From Variovorax beijingensis (GTDB lineage: Bacteria; Pseudomonadota; Gammaproteobacteria; Burkholderiales; Burkholderiaceae_C), in the NCBI RefSeq assembly GCF_003951285.1, contig NZ_RXFQ01000002.1:310001-374000 (forward strand): 64,000 nt of DNA, written 5' to 3'. Under the pieces are notes generated by a model. It saw only the letters and a list, made by a program, of their open reading frames with translations. It made no database searches and had not been told where the DNA came from. The translations under genes were made by a program, and so were the position numbers. Shown in pieces: positions 33,813-44,697 of this stretch (positions are counted from its first letter, which is position 1; every line of letters begins with the position of its first letter).

Positions 33813-35144
33813 ATGGCTTCGTCTTCTTCTGCTCCCCTGCGCGTCCTGACCGGCATCACGCCGTCGGGTACGCCGCACCTCGGCAACTATGTCGGCTCGA
33901 TCCGCCATTCGGTGCGGCAGAGCGTCGCGCCGGGCGTCGAGAGCTTCTTCTTCCTGGCCGACTACCACGCGCTGATCAAGGTGCAGGAGCCGGCACTGAT
34001 CCAGCGCTCCACGCTCGAGATCGCCGCCAGCTGGCTGGCCTGCGGACTCGACCCCGAACGCGTCACCTTCTACCGCCAGTCGGACATCGTCGAGATCACC
34101 GAGCTGACCTGGTTCCTCACCTGCGTGACCGGCAAGGGCGTGCTCAACCGCGCCCACGCCTACAAGGCGCAGCTCGACAAGAACATCGCCAAGGGCGAAG
34201 ACCCCGACGCCGACGTGACGGCGGGCCTGTTCATGTACCCGGTGCTGATGGGCGCCGACATCCTGATGTTCAACGCGCACAAGGTGCCCGTGGGGCGCGA
34301 CCAGGTGCAGCACATCGAGATGGCGCGCGACATGGCGCAGCGCTTCAATCACCAGTACGGCGAGCACTTCACGCTGCCCGAAGCCGAGATCGACGACGCC
34401 GTCGCCACCCTGCCCGGCCTCGACGGCCGCAAGATGAGCAAGAGCTACGGCAACACGATCGCCATGTTCGCGCCCCGCGCGCAGCTGCAAAAGCAGATTG
34501 CCAGCATCGTGACCGACTCGCGTGCGCCCGGCGAGCCCAAGGACACCGAAGGCTCCGCGCTGTTCCAGATCTACCAGGCCTTTGCCACCGCCGAAGAAAC
34601 CGAGGCGCTGCGCAAGGCGTACGCCGACGGCATCGGCTGGGGCGACGCCAAGCAGATGCTGTTCGAGCGCATCGACCTCGAAGTGGCGCCGCTGCGCGAG
34701 CGCTACGAGGCACTGATGAACGACCCCGCACAGATCGAGCGCATCCTGCTCATCGGCGCCGAAAAGGCGCGCAAGCTCTCGCGCCCCTTCATGGCCGAGC
34801 TGCGCCACGCGGTGGGGCTGCGCAACCTTGCGGCAGGCCGCGACGAGGGCGGTGCCCGCAAGGCAGCCAAGGTTGCCAAGCCAAGCTTCAAGCAGTACCG
34901 GGAGCGCGACGGCCTGTTCTATTTCAAGCTGCTCGATGCCCACGGCACTGCCCTGCTGCAGAGCCGCGGATTCGCCTCGCCGCAGGAAGCCGGCCGCGCC
35001 ATCGCCGCCCTGCAGCAGCAGCGCGGCGCGGCACTGGCCACGCTCGCCGAGCAGCTCGAGCCGGTAGGCCCGGAAGAATTGCGCGCCGCGAAAGAGGCGC
35101 TGGAAGCACTGGCGGAGACAACGACCTCTACCAACGGAAGTTGA
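33813..35144 (+). CDS. trpS: Tryptophan-tRNA ligase with C-terminal YegP-like (DUF1508) domain
   Basis: 443 residues from the ATG at 33813. The HIGH-type motif is PSGTPHLGNYVGS and the KMSKS motif GRKMSKSYGN. The PVGRDQVQHIEMARDMA block is standard for TrpS. The protein is about 100 residues longer than E. coli TrpS. The extra C-terminus (about 365-420, GLFYFKLLDAHGTALLQSRG and then FASPQEAGRAI) resembles the DUF1508/YegP repeat. This domain's role in a synthetase is unknown to me. The enzyme charges tRNA-Trp. Confidence 0.95.
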   Translation: MASSSSAPLRVLTGITPSGTPHLGNYVGSIRHSVRQSVAPGVESFFFLADYHALIKVQEPALIQRSTLEIAASWLACGLDPERVTFYRQSDIVEITELTWFLTCVTGKGVLNRAHAYKAQLDKNIAKGEDPDADVTAGLFMYPVLMGADILMFNAHKVPVGRDQVQHIEMARDMAQRFNHQYGEHFTLPEAEIDDAVATLPGLDGRKMSKSYGNTIAMFAPRAQLQKQIASIVTDSRAPGEPKDTEGSALFQIYQAFATAEETEALRKAYADGIGWGDAKQMLFERIDLEVAPLRERYEALMNDPAQIERILLIGAEKARKLSRPFMAELRHAVGLRNLAAGRDEGGARKAAKVAKPSFKQYRERDGLFYFKLLDAHGTALLQSRGFASPQEAGRAIAALQQQRGAALATLAEQLEPVGPEELRAAKEALEALAETTTSTNGS

Positions 35145-35216
35145 TCCGGCAATATCCATCGGCCTGCCCGCCGAGGACTGACGAGAGAAGACCGTGCGAT
35201 CACTAAGGAAGAAAAC

Positions 35217-35819
35217 ATGAGCATTTATGTCATCGACGACCACCCCCTGATGCGCGACGCGATCGTGATGGTGCTGCGGCGTCTGCGGCCGGCCGAAAAC
35301 ATCGTCGAGCTCGAGCGTCTCGACAAGCTCGCGAGTTCGGTCCAGCAGCGCGGCGAGCCAACGCTCTTCTGCCTTGACCTGAAGCTGCCCGACACCAATG
35401 GCGTCTCGGGCGTGGTCGCTGTCAAGCAGGTCTATCCCAACGTGCCGATCGCCGTCTATTCGGCGGCACCGGCCGGGGACATGGAGGACGCCTGCATCGA
35501 GGCCGGCGCCGACACCTACATCGAGAAGTCGGCCAGCTCGGCCGAACTGGCCGCTGCGCTGCGCGGCCTGCTGATGGCGGGCTCGGAAGAGGCGGACGAG
35601 CCGGCGCTGGCCAGCAACAGCAAGCTGTCGAAGCGCCAGACGCAGCTGATCGCCATGCTCGACAAGGGCATGAGCAACCGCGACATCGCCACCGACCTCG
35701 AGATCAGCGAGCACACCGTGAAGGTGCACCTGTGGCGCCTGTTCCGCCGCCTGGGCGTGAAGAGCCGCACGCAGGCGCTGCACTACGCTCGGACCAACGG
35801 GTTGCTTTCCGGAAACTGA
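35217..35819 (+). CDS. LuxR-type response regulator
   Basis: 200 residues. Receiver motifs: acidic pair in VIDDHPLMRDAI, phospho-acceptor Asp in LFCLDLKLPDTNG and Lys in YIEKSASSAEL. The helix-turn-helix occupies about 138-195 (LSKRQTQLIAMLDKGMSNRDIA, EISEHTVKVHLWRLFRRLG). An AAGGAAG ribosome-binding site precedes the ATG. It converges on a membrane kinase gene across a repeat and a terminator, and that kinase is its most likely partner. Confidence 0.93.
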   Translation: MSIYVIDDHPLMRDAIVMVLRRLRPAENIVELERLDKLASSVQQRGEPTLFCLDLKLPDTNGVSGVVAVKQVYPNVPIAVYSAAPAGDMEDACIEAGADTYIEKSASSAELAAALRGLLMAGSEEADEPALASNSKLSKRQTQLIAMLDKGMSNRDIATDLEISEHTVKVHLWRLFRRLGVKSRTQALHYARTNGLLSGN

Positions 35820-35836
35820 GCCCCCCCGAAACGGCT

Positions 35837-35909
35837 CACTTCGTGTCGTTTCGCCAACCCCCTCGCCGGGGCAACACCAGCGGCCCGGCAAAGCCGGTTC
35901 CGCGGTGTT
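35837..35909. repeat. Dispersed 73-bp repeat, copy 2
   Basis: The reverse complement matches 22438-22510 at 68 of 73 positions. Here it lies between the response-regulator stop and its terminator, so it is transcribed as 3' untranslated RNA. Confidence 0.9.
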
Positions 35910-35922
35910 CCTGGAAGGTTTG

Positions 35923-35950
35923 AACCGCGCCTTGTGCGCGGTTTTTTATT
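35923..35950 (+). terminator. Rho-independent terminator after the response regulator
   Basis: AACCGCGC-cttgt-GCGCGGTT followed by a T-rich run (TTTTTTATT): an 8-bp GC-rich stem and 5-nt loop. It ends the regulator transcript just before the convergent kinase stop. Confidence 0.85.
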
Positions 35951-35959
35951 GGCCGGAGC

Positions 35960-37375
35960 TCAACCGCCGGAGGCGCTGACGCGGGCTTGGGCCACGGCTT
36001 CGTCGGCGTCGTGCAGGGCGACGCGGAACACGCTGCCGCTGCCCAGGCGGGAGCGCACGCTGACGGGGTGGCCCAGCACGTGCGAGAGGCGCGCGACGAT
36101 GGCCAGGCCCAGGCCGAAGCCGTCGGAGGTGCCGGCATGGTCGGCCACCTTGTAGAACTCCAGGAACACGTCGCGCAGGTGCTCGGGCGCAATGCCGATG
36201 CCGGTGTCCCACACCTCCACGCGCAGGCCGTCGCGCGTTTGCCGCGAGGCCAGCAGCACGCCGCCGTCGGTGGTGTACTTGATCGCGTTGGCCAGCAGGT
36301 TGCCGAGCATGCGGCGCACCCGGATCGGATCGGTCAGGAAGCTGCCTTCGGTCACGTGCACGCGAAAATCGAGCCCCCGGCTTTCGGCCACGGGGCGGTA
36401 TTGCAGCTCGAGGTCGTGCAGCAGCTCGGCCACGTCCACGCGCTCGATGTGCAGGCGCACCTGGCCTGAATCGATGCGCGCCAGGTCGAACATCGAATCG
36501 AACAGCGCATTCACCGCATGCGTGGCGCGAACGATCTTGGGCGCGAGTTCCAGCACCAGTTCGGGCTCGTTGCGCAGCCAGTCGGCGTAGAGCGACAGGG
36601 CCAGCACCGGCTGGCGCATATCGTGCGCGGCGCTCGCGAGAAAGCGGTTCTTCATGGCCACGGCCGCCACCGCGGCCTGCCGCTGCTGCGTGAGCGACTT
36701 GATCAGGATGTGGTTGTGGAACAGCAGCTCCAGGCTGTTGCGCGCCGTCTCGTGGATGTGGCGCCCCGCGCGCAGCAGCAGGAACCAGTGCAGGATCGGC
36801 AGGATGGGCATCAGGAAGCCGTACTGGAAATGCGGCTCCACGAGGTTGATGCTCACGAGCCGGATCAGAACCGCCCCCAGCATCGTGATGAACAGCGTGT
36901 TGACGTAGCGCTTGAGCAGCGGCGGATGCAGCGCCAGCCCGTTGAGCGGAAAGGTGCCGACGCCGGCCACGATGAGCCAGCTCATGAACTGGTTGACCTG
37001 CGGCGTGCGCTCGAAGAACAGCAGGATCGACAAGCCCCACACGATCGCGCTGGTGCTCCAGATGAAGCCATAGCGTTCGGTGAACTGCAGCTGCGCCGCC
37101 GCACTCCTGCCCGCGTAGCGCACCGCATAGACCCTGGCACCCCAGGCCCGGCAGGCCGTGGCAATAAGGCCCGCGGCGAGCCACGTGAGCAGCTCCCAGT
37201 GGGGCACGTAGCTCCAGTTCAGGCCGACCATCGCTGGCATGAGCGCCGCCGAGACGATATAAGACCCGCGCGCGGATCGCATCAGGCTGCGGATCAGCTC
37301 GCCGCGAACCCAGGATTCGGCTTCGTCGGCCGAAGCCGGGACCGGTGTCACGCTCGCGATCGACGGATTGGCCAT
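35960..37375 (-). CDS. Membrane sensor histidine kinase
   Basis: 471 residues. The N-terminal half has about six hydrophobic helices (roughly 40-205) with no recognisable periplasmic domain, so it may sense within the membrane. The kinase core has the H-box SAAHDMRQPVLALSLYADWL, the N-box NLLANAIKYTTDG, the G1 motif VWDTGIGIAPEH and the G2 motif GFGLGLAIV. There is no receiver domain. It probably phosphorylates the convergent LuxR-type regulator, although convergent pairs are not proof. The start is the ATG at 37375. Confidence 0.9.
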   Translation of the reverse strand: MANPSIASVTPVPASADEAESWVRGELIRSLMRSARGSYIVSAALMPAMVGLNWSYVPHWELLTWLAAGLIATACRAWGARVYAVRYAGRSAAAQLQFTERYGFIWSTSAIVWGLSILLFFERTPQVNQFMSWLIVAGVGTFPLNGLALHPPLLKRYVNTLFITMLGAVLIRLVSINLVEPHFQYGFLMPILPILHWFLLLRAGRHIHETARNSLELLFHNHILIKSLTQQRQAAVAAVAMKNRFLASAAHDMRQPVLALSLYADWLRNEPELVLELAPKIVRATHAVNALFDSMFDLARIDSGQVRLHIERVDVAELLHDLELQYRPVAESRGLDFRVHVTEGSFLTDPIRVRRMLGNLLANAIKYTTDGGVLLASRQTRDGLRVEVWDTGIGIAPEHLRDVFLEFYKVADHAGTSDGFGLGLAIVARLSHVLGHPVSVRSRLGSGSVFRVALHDADEAVAQARVSASGG

Positions 37376-37577
37376 GTGGCGCGGAGCCTCTTGTTCATTC
37401 GACTACAAGGAAAAATCCCGGCATGCGGGGGCATGGGGAGGTGGCGATCTTAACGGGCCGATACAGTTGCTTCGAAGCTTGGCTGGACGCCGCGAACAGC
37501 GGTCGCGAAAAACGCGAAAAGCATGAAAACGAAAGGCTCCGGTTTCGCCAGCGCGGATGGCCGGCCGTCGAACGGGC

Positions 37578-37600
37578 AAAAAAATAGCCCCTTGCGGGGC
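37578..37600 (-). terminator. Rho-independent terminator after tRNA-Ser
   Basis: On the minus strand GCCCC-gcaa-GGGGC is followed by TATTTTTTT. It starts a few bases past the encoded CCA end and ends the tRNA transcript. Confidence 0.88.
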
Positions 37601-37606
37601 CATTCC

Positions 37607-37696
37607 TGGAGGAGAGGGAGGGATTCGAACCCTCGGTACTATCGCTAGTACGCCTGATTTCGAGTCAGGTACATTCGACCACTCTGCCACCTCTCC
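37607..37696 (-). tRNA. tRNA-Ser (anticodon CGA)
   Basis: 90 nt including an encoded CCA. The acceptor stem is GGAGAGG/CCTCTCC. The anticodon stem CTGA/TCAG encloses the loop CTCGAAA, so the anticodon is CGA (reads UCG). The T-arm is GAGGG-TTCGAAT-CCCTC. A long variable arm (GTACTAGCGATAGTAC) marks it as a class II serine tRNA. The base before CCA reads T where G73 is usual for serine tRNAs. Confidence 0.95.
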
Positions 37697-37714
37697 GGTG
37701 CTGTCGAGCCTGCG

Positions 37715-37744
37715 ATTATAGCAGACCCAAACCGGGCTTTTGAA
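37715..37744 (-). promoter_or_regulatory. Promoter of tRNA-Ser
   Basis: A perfect TATAAT lies on the minus strand at 37720-37715, with TTCAAA at 37744-37739 and an 18-bp spacer. The expected start is about 12 nt before the tRNA 5' end. It sits in the 59-bp gap between serS and the tRNA, so the tRNA can be made independently of serS. Confidence 0.7.
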
Positions 37745-37755
37745 GCCCCGCCCGT

Positions 37756-39096
<1,341 letters not shown>

Positions 39097-39148
39097 TTAG
39101 GTGGGCGTAGCATCGCGCTCCCGCAACCTCAACCAAAGGGAAAGAGCG

Positions 39149-39550
39149 ATGCAAGCCTATCTGACATTCAACGGCAACGCGGCCGAGGCGCTGGCCTTCT
39201 ACGCCAAGGCGCTGGGCGGCAAGGTCATCTTCAGCATGAGCTTCGGCGAAAGCCCCATGGGGGCCGAAACGCCCGCCGCGTACAAGGACAAGATCATGCA
39301 CGCCACGCTGGAGGCCCGCGGCCACCAGCTGATGGCCTCCGACATGCCGCCTGGCATGCCCTTCGAGGGGCACAAGGGCTTTTCGCTGTCGGTGCAGGGC
39401 AACAGCGTGGACGAGGGAAAGAAGCTCTTCGACGCGCTGGCCGCGGGCGGCGAGGTCACGATGCCGTACGGGCCACAGTTCTGGGCCGCCGGTTTCGGCA
39501 TGCTGAAGGACAAGTTCGGCGTGCCGTGGATGGTCAATTGCGAGAAATAA
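39149..39550 (+). CDS. VOC-family (PhnB/YjdN-like) protein
   Basis: 133 residues from the ATG at 39149, which has a purine-rich AAAGGGAAAG site. The glyoxalase/VOC beta-alpha-beta repeats are seen as AYLTFNGNAAEALAFYAKAL and FSLSVQGNSVDEGKKLFDAL, ending WAAGFGMLKDKFGVPWMVN, a PhnB-type signature. The enzyme activity, if any, is unknown. It is divergent from serS. Confidence 0.88.
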   Translation: MQAYLTFNGNAAEALAFYAKALGGKVIFSMSFGESPMGAETPAAYKDKIMHATLEARGHQLMASDMPPGMPFEGHKGFSLSVQGNSVDEGKKLFDALAAGGEVTMPYGPQFWAAGFGMLKDKFGVPWMVNCEK

Positions 39551-39578
39551 GCCCCCCGCGGCGGCCTCGCCGTCCGCT

Positions 39579-40541
39579 TCAGGCGACCGTTGCCGGGTCG
39601 ACGTTGGCCCCGCAGACGATCAGGCAGACCTTCTCGCCTTCGCGCGGCACGTAGGCGCCGGTCTGCAGTGCCGCCAGCGGCAGCGCAGCGGCCGGCTCCA
39701 CGGCGAGCTTCATTTCCTTCCACAGCCACTGCTGCGCGGCCCGGATGGATTCGTCGGACACGAGCAGCGCATCCTGCACGTAGTGCTGGGTGATGTCCCA
39801 GGAAATGGCGCCGATGCGGCGCGCGCCGAGCGAATCGGCTGCAACGCCGCCCACCTCGACATCGACCGGCTCGCCGGCCTGGCGGGCGCGGTACAGCGTG
39901 GGCGCCTTTTCGGGCTCGAGCGCCACCACGCGGGCGCGCTTTTCGAACCAGCCGGCGAGGCCGCCGATCAGTCCGCCGCCGCCCACGCTCACGAGCACGG
40001 AATCGGGCAGGCCGCCCTGCGCCTCGATCTCCTGGCCGAGCGTGCCCGCACCGGCCACGACTTCGGGCTGGTCGTAGGCATGGGTGAGCAAGGCGCCGGT
40101 TTCCTTCTGGCGCGCGAGGCAGGCCGCCAGGGCATCGGGATAGAGCTCGCCGACCACCACCACTTCGGCGCCGAGCGCCCTCAGGCGGGCGCGCTTGGCT
40201 TCGGGCGAGACGCCGGGCAGGAACACCTGGCAGCGCACGCCCAGCGCCTTGGCCGCCGCCGCGGTGGCAATGCCCGCGTTGCCGCCCGAGGCCACGATCA
40301 CGCCGCTTTCGGGAATGTCGTTGGCCAGCAGGCGGTTAATCATGCCGCGCGCCTTGAAGCTGCCGCTCACCTGCATGTGCTCGAGCTTGAGCCACACCTC
40401 GACGCCCGGTGCCGCCAGGCCGAAGGCCGCGGATGGCAGCTTCCAGAGCGGGGTCTGGCGCAGGAAGCCGCCGGCGCGTTCGCGCAGCCTGCGGGAGGCG
40501 CTCTCCGTTTCAGAGCGCCAGTGAGTGTTTTCGTTGTTCAA
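39579..40541 (-). CDS. Threonine/serine dehydratase-like PLP enzyme
   Basis: 320 residues from a TTG at 40541 that overlaps the ispH stop (TTGA). No ATG fits the family N-terminus. The PLP lysine is in [17 protein letters not shown], the phosphate-binding turn in [10 protein letters not shown] and the second glycine loop in [13 protein letters not shown]. The fold-type II family deaminates Thr/Ser or racemises Ser; here the C-terminal ACT regulatory domain is absent, so it is a short catabolic form. It probably travels with ispH in one transcript. Confidence 0.9.
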   Translation of the reverse strand: MNNENTHWRSETESASRRLRERAGGFLRQTPLWKLPSAAFGLAAPGVEVWLKLEHMQVSGSFKARGMINRLLANDIPESGVIVASGGNAGIATAAAAKALGVRCQVFLPGVSPEAKRARLRALGAEVVVVGELYPDALAACLARQKETGALLTHAYDQPEVVAGAGTLGQEIEAQGGLPDSVLVSVGGGGLIGGLAGWFEKRARVVALEPEKAPTLYRARQAGEPVDVEVGGVAADSLGARRIGAISWDITQHYVQDALLVSDESIRAAQQWLWKEMKLAVEPAAALPLAALQTGAYVPREGEKVCLIVCGANVDPATVA

Positions 40542-41506
40542 GAGATGTGTCCAGGAGGGGGAATGTCGTCGAGCTTGAGGCCCTTGGGGAGCGGAAACTT
40601 GATGGTTTCCTCGATGCCGTCCATCTTGCGGACCGACACCGCACCGAGCGCCCTCACGCGCTCGATCACTTCGCGCACCAGCACCTCGGGGGCGGAGGCG
40701 CCGGCCGTGAGGCCGATGCGGCCCTTGCCCTCGAACCACTCGGGCTTGAGTTCGTCGGCCGAATCGACCATGTAGCTTTCGGTGCCCAGGCGCTGCGCCA
40801 GTTCGCGCAGCCGGTTGCTGTTGGAGCTGGTGGGACTGCCGACCACGATCACCAGGTCGACCTGCGGGCTCAGGATCTTGACCGCGTCCTGGCGGTTCTG
40901 CGTGGCATAGCAGATGTCCTGCTGCTTGGGCTCGCGCACCTTCGGAAAGCGCGCACGCACGGCCGCCGCGATCTCGGCCGCGTCGTCCACGCTGAGCGTG
41001 GTCTGCGTGACCACGGCGAGCTTCTCGGTCTGCGCGGGCGACACCTTCGCCACGTCTTCCACGTCTTCCACCAGGTGAATGCCGCTCGAGAGCTGGCCCA
41101 TGGTGCCTTCGACCTCGGGGTGCCCCTTGTGTCCGATCATGATGAACTCGTAGCCCTCCTTGGCGAGCTTGGCGACCTCGACATGCACCTTGGTCACCAG
41201 CGGGCAGGTGGCATCGAAGACGTCGAAGCCGCGGTCGCGCGCCTCCTGCTGCACCGCCTTGCTCACGCCATGCGCGCTGAACACCAGCGTGGCGCCGGGC
41301 GGCACGTCGGCCAGGTCCTCGATGAAGATCGCGCCCTTGGCCTTGAGCTCGTTCACCACGTAGGTGTTGTGCACGATCTCGTGGCGCACGTAGATCGGCG
41401 CGCCGAACTTGGCAATGGCGCGCTCGACGATCTCGATGGCGCGGTCCACGCCGGCGCAGAAGCCGCGCGGCTCGGCAAGGATGACTTCCTCGATGTTCGG
41501 ATTCAT
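40538..41506 (-). CDS. ispH: 4-hydroxy-3-methylbut-2-enyl diphosphate reductase
   Basis: 322 residues. The three iron-sulfur cysteines are in [27 protein letters not shown] and [14 protein letters not shown]. Substrate residues include the His of [13 protein letters not shown] and of [10 protein letters not shown], and the [12 protein letters not shown] motif. It carries out the last MEP-pathway step, giving IPP and DMAPP. It is followed by slpA upstream on the same strand (34-bp gap), the usual fkpB-ispH pairing. Confidence 0.97.
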   Translation of the reverse strand: MNPNIEEVILAEPRGFCAGVDRAIEIVERAIAKFGAPIYVRHEIVHNTYVVNELKAKGAIFIEDLADVPPGATLVFSAHGVSKAVQQEARDRGFDVFDATCPLVTKVHVEVAKLAKEGYEFIMIGHKGHPEVEGTMGQLSSGIHLVEDVEDVAKVSPAQTEKLAVVTQTTLSVDDAAEIAAAVRARFPKVREPKQQDICYATQNRQDAVKILSPQVDLVIVVGSPTSSNSNRLRELAQRLGTESYMVDSADELKPEWFEGKGRIGLTAGASAPEVLVREVIERVRALGAVSVRKMDGIEETIKFPLPKGLKLDDIPPPGHIS

Positions 41507-41540
41507 GCCAGGCGTCCTGCGGTTTTTGCAGCCGGGCCGC

Positions 41541-41984
41541 TCATAGAACGCCGATCAGCCGGACCTCGAAGGTCACGGGCTGCCCGGCCAGCGGATGGTT
41601 GAAGTCGAAGCGCACCGCGGTCTCGTTCGATTCGACGACCGCACCCGCGTAGCTGCCCGCGCCGTCGGGCGTGGGGAACTGCACCACGTCGCCGACCGCG
41701 TATTGCTCGTCGGGATCGCCCATCTGCGCGAGCAGCTTCCGGGCCACCCATTGCTGCATCTCGGGATTGCGCTCGCCGAAGGCCTCTCCCGCGGGCAGCT
41801 CGAAGGTCGCATGGGTGCCCTCTTCCAGACCCATGAGCCGCTGCTCCATGGCGGGCGAGAGCTCGCCGGTGCCCAGCGACAGGGTCGCGGGCTTGTCGGC
41901 GAAAGTGTTGATGATGTCGCCCGCCGGACCGGCCAGCCGGTAATGCAGGGTCAGGAACGAGCCGGAAGTCACAACGTGGGACAT
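41541..41984 (-). CDS. slpA: FKBP-type peptidyl-prolyl isomerase SlpA
   Basis: 147 residues from the ATG at 41984 ([19 protein letters not shown]). An upstream TTG at 42011 would add nine residues. The FKBP strand-loop core ([20 protein letters not shown]) carries the inserted flap domain of SlpA/SlyD ([20 protein letters not shown]) and lacks the SlyD His-rich tail. It acts as a slow-folding chaperone and prolyl isomerase. It sits just upstream of ispH, as in E. coli, which supports the name. Confidence 0.92.
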   Translation of the reverse strand: MSHVVTSGSFLTLHYRLAGPAGDIINTFADKPATLSLGTGELSPAMEQRLMGLEEGTHATFELPAGEAFGERNPEMQQWVARKLLAQMGDPDEQYAVGDVVQFPTPDGAGSYAGAVVESNETAVRFDFNHPLAGQPVTFEVRLIGVL

Positions 41985-42093
41985 GGGTGCAGCGGAGGTA
42001 GGCAAAGACAAGGTGGGTGTCCCGATAAACTGGACTGCATTTTAAGGAGCCGGGGCTTCCGCCCGCTCTTTCAAGGTTTCACCCAGGTTTTCG

Positions 42094-42771
42094 ATGGCAT
42101 TCAAGGATCTCCCCGCCCACGCCCGCCCGCGCGAAAAGCTCATCGCGCGAGGCGCCGCCGCGCTGGCCGACGCCGAGCTGCTGGCGCTGCTGCTGCGCAC
42201 GGGCGTGGCGGGAAAAAACGTGCTCCAGCTCGCGCAGGAACTGCTCGACCACTTCGGCGGCCTCTCGGGCCTGCTGCAGGCCGGCGCCGAGGACCTGAAG
42301 GTGATCAAGGGCATGGGTGGCGACGCCAAGCGCGCCGAGCTCATCGCCGTGCTCGAACTGGCGCGCCGCGCCATGGCCGAGCGCCTGAAGGAGCGCACGG
42401 TGTTCGACTCGCCCGGCACGGTCAAGCAGTACCTGCAGCTGCACATCGGATCGCGCCCCTACGAGGTGTTCGCGGTGCTGTTTCTCGATGCGCAGCACCG
42501 GCTGATCGTGCTCGAGGAGCTGTTTCGCGGAACGCTCACCCAGACCAGCGTCTACCCGCGCGAAGTGGTCACGCGTGCGCTGCACCACCAGGCCGCGGCC
42601 GTGGTGCTGTCGCACAACCATCCGAGCGGCAGCATCGAGCCCTCGCGGGCCGACGAGTCGCTCACCCAGACGCTCAGGGCCGCGCTTTCGCTGATCGACG
42701 TGCGCGTGCTCGACCATGTGATCGTCAGCGCCGGCCAGAGCTATTCGATGGCCGAGAAAGGGCTGCTCTGA
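42094..42771 (+). CDS. radC: RadC/JAB-domain protein
   Basis: 225 residues. An N-terminal helix-hairpin-helix half ([18 protein letters not shown]) is followed by the JAMM domain with [15 protein letters not shown] and the metal motif [18 protein letters not shown]. Despite the name, a DNA-repair role is not established; related domains are deubiquitinase-like proteases. Its stop overlaps the start of the Smr gene by one base (TGATG), so the two are coupled. Confidence 0.94.
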   Translation: MAFKDLPAHARPREKLIARGAAALADAELLALLLRTGVAGKNVLQLAQELLDHFGGLSGLLQAGAEDLKVIKGMGGDAKRAELIAVLELARRAMAERLKERTVFDSPGTVKQYLQLHIGSRPYEVFAVLFLDAQHRLIVLEELFRGTLTQTSVYPREVVTRALHHQAAAVVLSHNHPSGSIEPSRADESLTQTLRAALSLIDVRVLDHVIVSAGQSYSMAEKGLL

Positions 42772-43427
42772 TGGCCTCCCGTACGCCGCCCATCAAGAAC
42801 CTGGCCGATCTGAAGCAGGTGCAGCGCACGCTGGCCGAGACCCGCGAGCGCGAAGCGGCGGCAGCCGCCGCCAAGGCGGTGGCGGAACGCAAACGCGCCG
42901 CCGAAAAAGACCTGTTCACACGCGCCATCGGTGCGACCGAGCCGCTGCGCCGCAAGGCCGTGGTGCCGCTCGCGCCCGAGCCGCCGGCGCCCATTCCGGT
43001 GCAGCACCAGCTCGACGAACAGCGCGTACTGCGCGAGTCGCTGTCCGACGAGTTCGACGTGACCACCCTGCTCGACGTCGACGACGCCATGAGCTTTCGC
43101 CGCCCCGGCATCGGCACCGACGTGACCGCGCGGCTGCGCAAGGGCGACTGGAGCATCCAGGCCCAGGTCGACCTGCACGGCCTGCGCAGCGACGAGGCGC
43201 GCGAGGCGCTCGGCGGCTTCATCCGCAACGCCTACAAGCAGGGGCTGCGCTGCGTGCGCGTGGTGCACGGCAAGGGCCTGGGCTCGCCCGGCAAGCAGCC
43301 GGTGCTCAAGACCAAGACGCAGCGCTGGCTGATCCAGAAGAACGAGGTGATCGCCTTCGTGCAGGCCAAGCCGGCCGAGGGCGGGGCCGGTGCACTGGTC
43401 GTGCTGCTGGCGCCGGCTCGGCGCTGA
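42771..43427 (+). CDS. Smr/MutS2-C-terminal domain protein
   Basis: 218 residues. The N-terminal half is a charged helix (about 12-55), probably coiled coil. The C-terminal Smr domain begins near residue 125 and has the nuclease motifs VDLHGLRSDEAREALGGFI and VRVVHGKGLGSPGKQPVLK. Stand-alone Smr proteins of this SmrA/SmrB type are nucleases that nick DNA or cut mRNA at collided ribosomes. It is tightly linked to radC. Confidence 0.9.
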   Translation: MASRTPPIKNLADLKQVQRTLAETREREAAAAAAKAVAERKRAAEKDLFTRAIGATEPLRRKAVVPLAPEPPAPIPVQHQLDEQRVLRESLSDEFDVTTLLDVDDAMSFRRPGIGTDVTARLRKGDWSIQAQVDLHGLRSDEAREALGGFIRNAYKQGLRCVRVVHGKGLGSPGKQPVLKTKTQRWLIQKNEVIAFVQAKPAEGGAGALVVLLAPARR

Positions 43428-43440
43428 CTGCGGCAGGGCG

Positions 43441-44664
43441 CTAGGACAGGTGGTTCTTCAGCGGGATCGACACATCCGCCACCGCCGCCGCATCGGGGCT
43501 GCGCCCCGCTTCGAGCAGCTTGCGGCTCATCATGTGATCGACCGGCGCATTGACCGATTCGACGCACGCCAGCTGCCCGTCGACATAGTGGAACAGCGAG
43601 AACGCATCGGGCTTGGGGCCGGCGCGGCGCACGCTGGACAGGCCCGGCGTGCCTTCGGCCGGCATCAGGCCCGCCATCTGCAGGCGCATGCTGCCCTGGT
43701 CGGACCAGAACCATGGCACCGCGTCGTGCGGGCGCGGCGCGCCGGTCAGCGTGGCCACGGCCGTGCGCGCCTGGTCATTCGCGTTCTGCACCGATTCGAG
43801 CCGCAGCGCACGGCCCGCACGGCGATCGGGAAAGCGCGTGCAGTCGCCCACGGCGAGCACGTCGGCCGCGCTGGTCTGCATGTGGCCATCGACCACGATG
43901 CCGTCGGCGCACTCGATGCCCGCGGCCTGCGCCAGCGCGGTCTCGGGCACGGCGCCGATGCCGAGCAGCAGCAGGTCCACCGGCTGCTTCACGCCGTTGA
44001 CCTGGATCGACAGCAGCCGCTCGCCCTCGACCTCGAATGCGCCGGTGCGCGCGCCGAGCACGATGTCGATGCCCGCCGCGCGATGCGTTGCGAGCACGTG
44101 CGCCGACAGCTCGGGCGACACGGCGCGGCCCAGCAGCCGCGGCGCGCTCTCGATCACCTGCACGCTCTTGCCGAGCGCCTTGGCGGTAGCCGCCACTTCG
44201 AGCCCGATGAAGCCGCCGCCCAGCACCGTGACCAGCTGCGCGGCAGCCAGCCGCGAACGCAGGCGATGCGCCTCATCGGCCGCGCGCAGGCTCGCGACGT
44301 TCTCGAGCCCCGGCTGCAGGTCGGGCATCTGGCGCGCGCGCGTGCCGGTGGCCAGCACCAGCCGCTCCCACGGCAGGATCGCGCCCGAGCGCAGGGTGAC
44401 CGTGTGCGCCTCCCGGTCGATGGCCACGGCCGCATCGCCCAGATGCAGCGTGATGCCCGCTTCGCGGTACCAGTCGGCGGCCTTGTGCGGCTGCGTGGTT
44501 TCCTCGGCGCTCTTGAGAAAGGCCTTCGACAGCGGCGGCCGGTGGTACGGCTCGCAAGCCTCCTCGCAGACCAGGTGCACGCGCGCGCCCTGCCCGGCTT
44601 CAGCCAGCCCCGCGCAAAGCTGGGCCGCGGCGTGGCCGCCGCCGATGATGACGATGGAATTCAT
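43441..44664 (-). CDS. FAD-dependent NAD(P)H-ferredoxin reductase-like protein
   Basis: 407 residues. Two Rossmann motifs (IVIIGGGHAAAQLCAGLAE for FAD; VTVLGGGFIGLEVAATAKAL for NAD(P)H) and the second FAD motif ADVLAVGDCTRFPD define the family of rubredoxin/ferredoxin reductases that feed dioxygenases and P450s. YHRPPLSKAFL is the typical early block. No ferredoxin or oxygenase is beside it. The truncated-globin gene ends 33 bp upstream of its start, so it might reduce the globin. Confidence 0.92.
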   Translation of the reverse strand: MNSIVIIGGGHAAAQLCAGLAEAGQGARVHLVCEEACEPYHRPPLSKAFLKSAEETTQPHKAADWYREAGITLHLGDAAVAIDREAHTVTLRSGAILPWERLVLATGTRARQMPDLQPGLENVASLRAADEAHRLRSRLAAAQLVTVLGGGFIGLEVAATAKALGKSVQVIESAPRLLGRAVSPELSAHVLATHRAAGIDIVLGARTGAFEVEGERLLSIQVNGVKQPVDLLLLGIGAVPETALAQAAGIECADGIVVDGHMQTSAADVLAVGDCTRFPDRRAGRALRLESVQNANDQARTAVATLTGAPRPHDAVPWFWSDQGSMRLQMAGLMPAEGTPGLSSVRRAGPKPDAFSLFHYVDGQLACVESVNAPVDHMMSRKLLEAGRSPDAAAVADVSIPLKNHLS

Positions 44665-44697
44665 TGAAGAGAGTCTCTTTCGGAATCGTTGTTTGTT

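Noticed and set aside
37345-37587. 80-residue frame between the kinase and the tRNA
   Set aside because: It runs across the kinase promoter region and the tRNA terminator and lacks coding bias.
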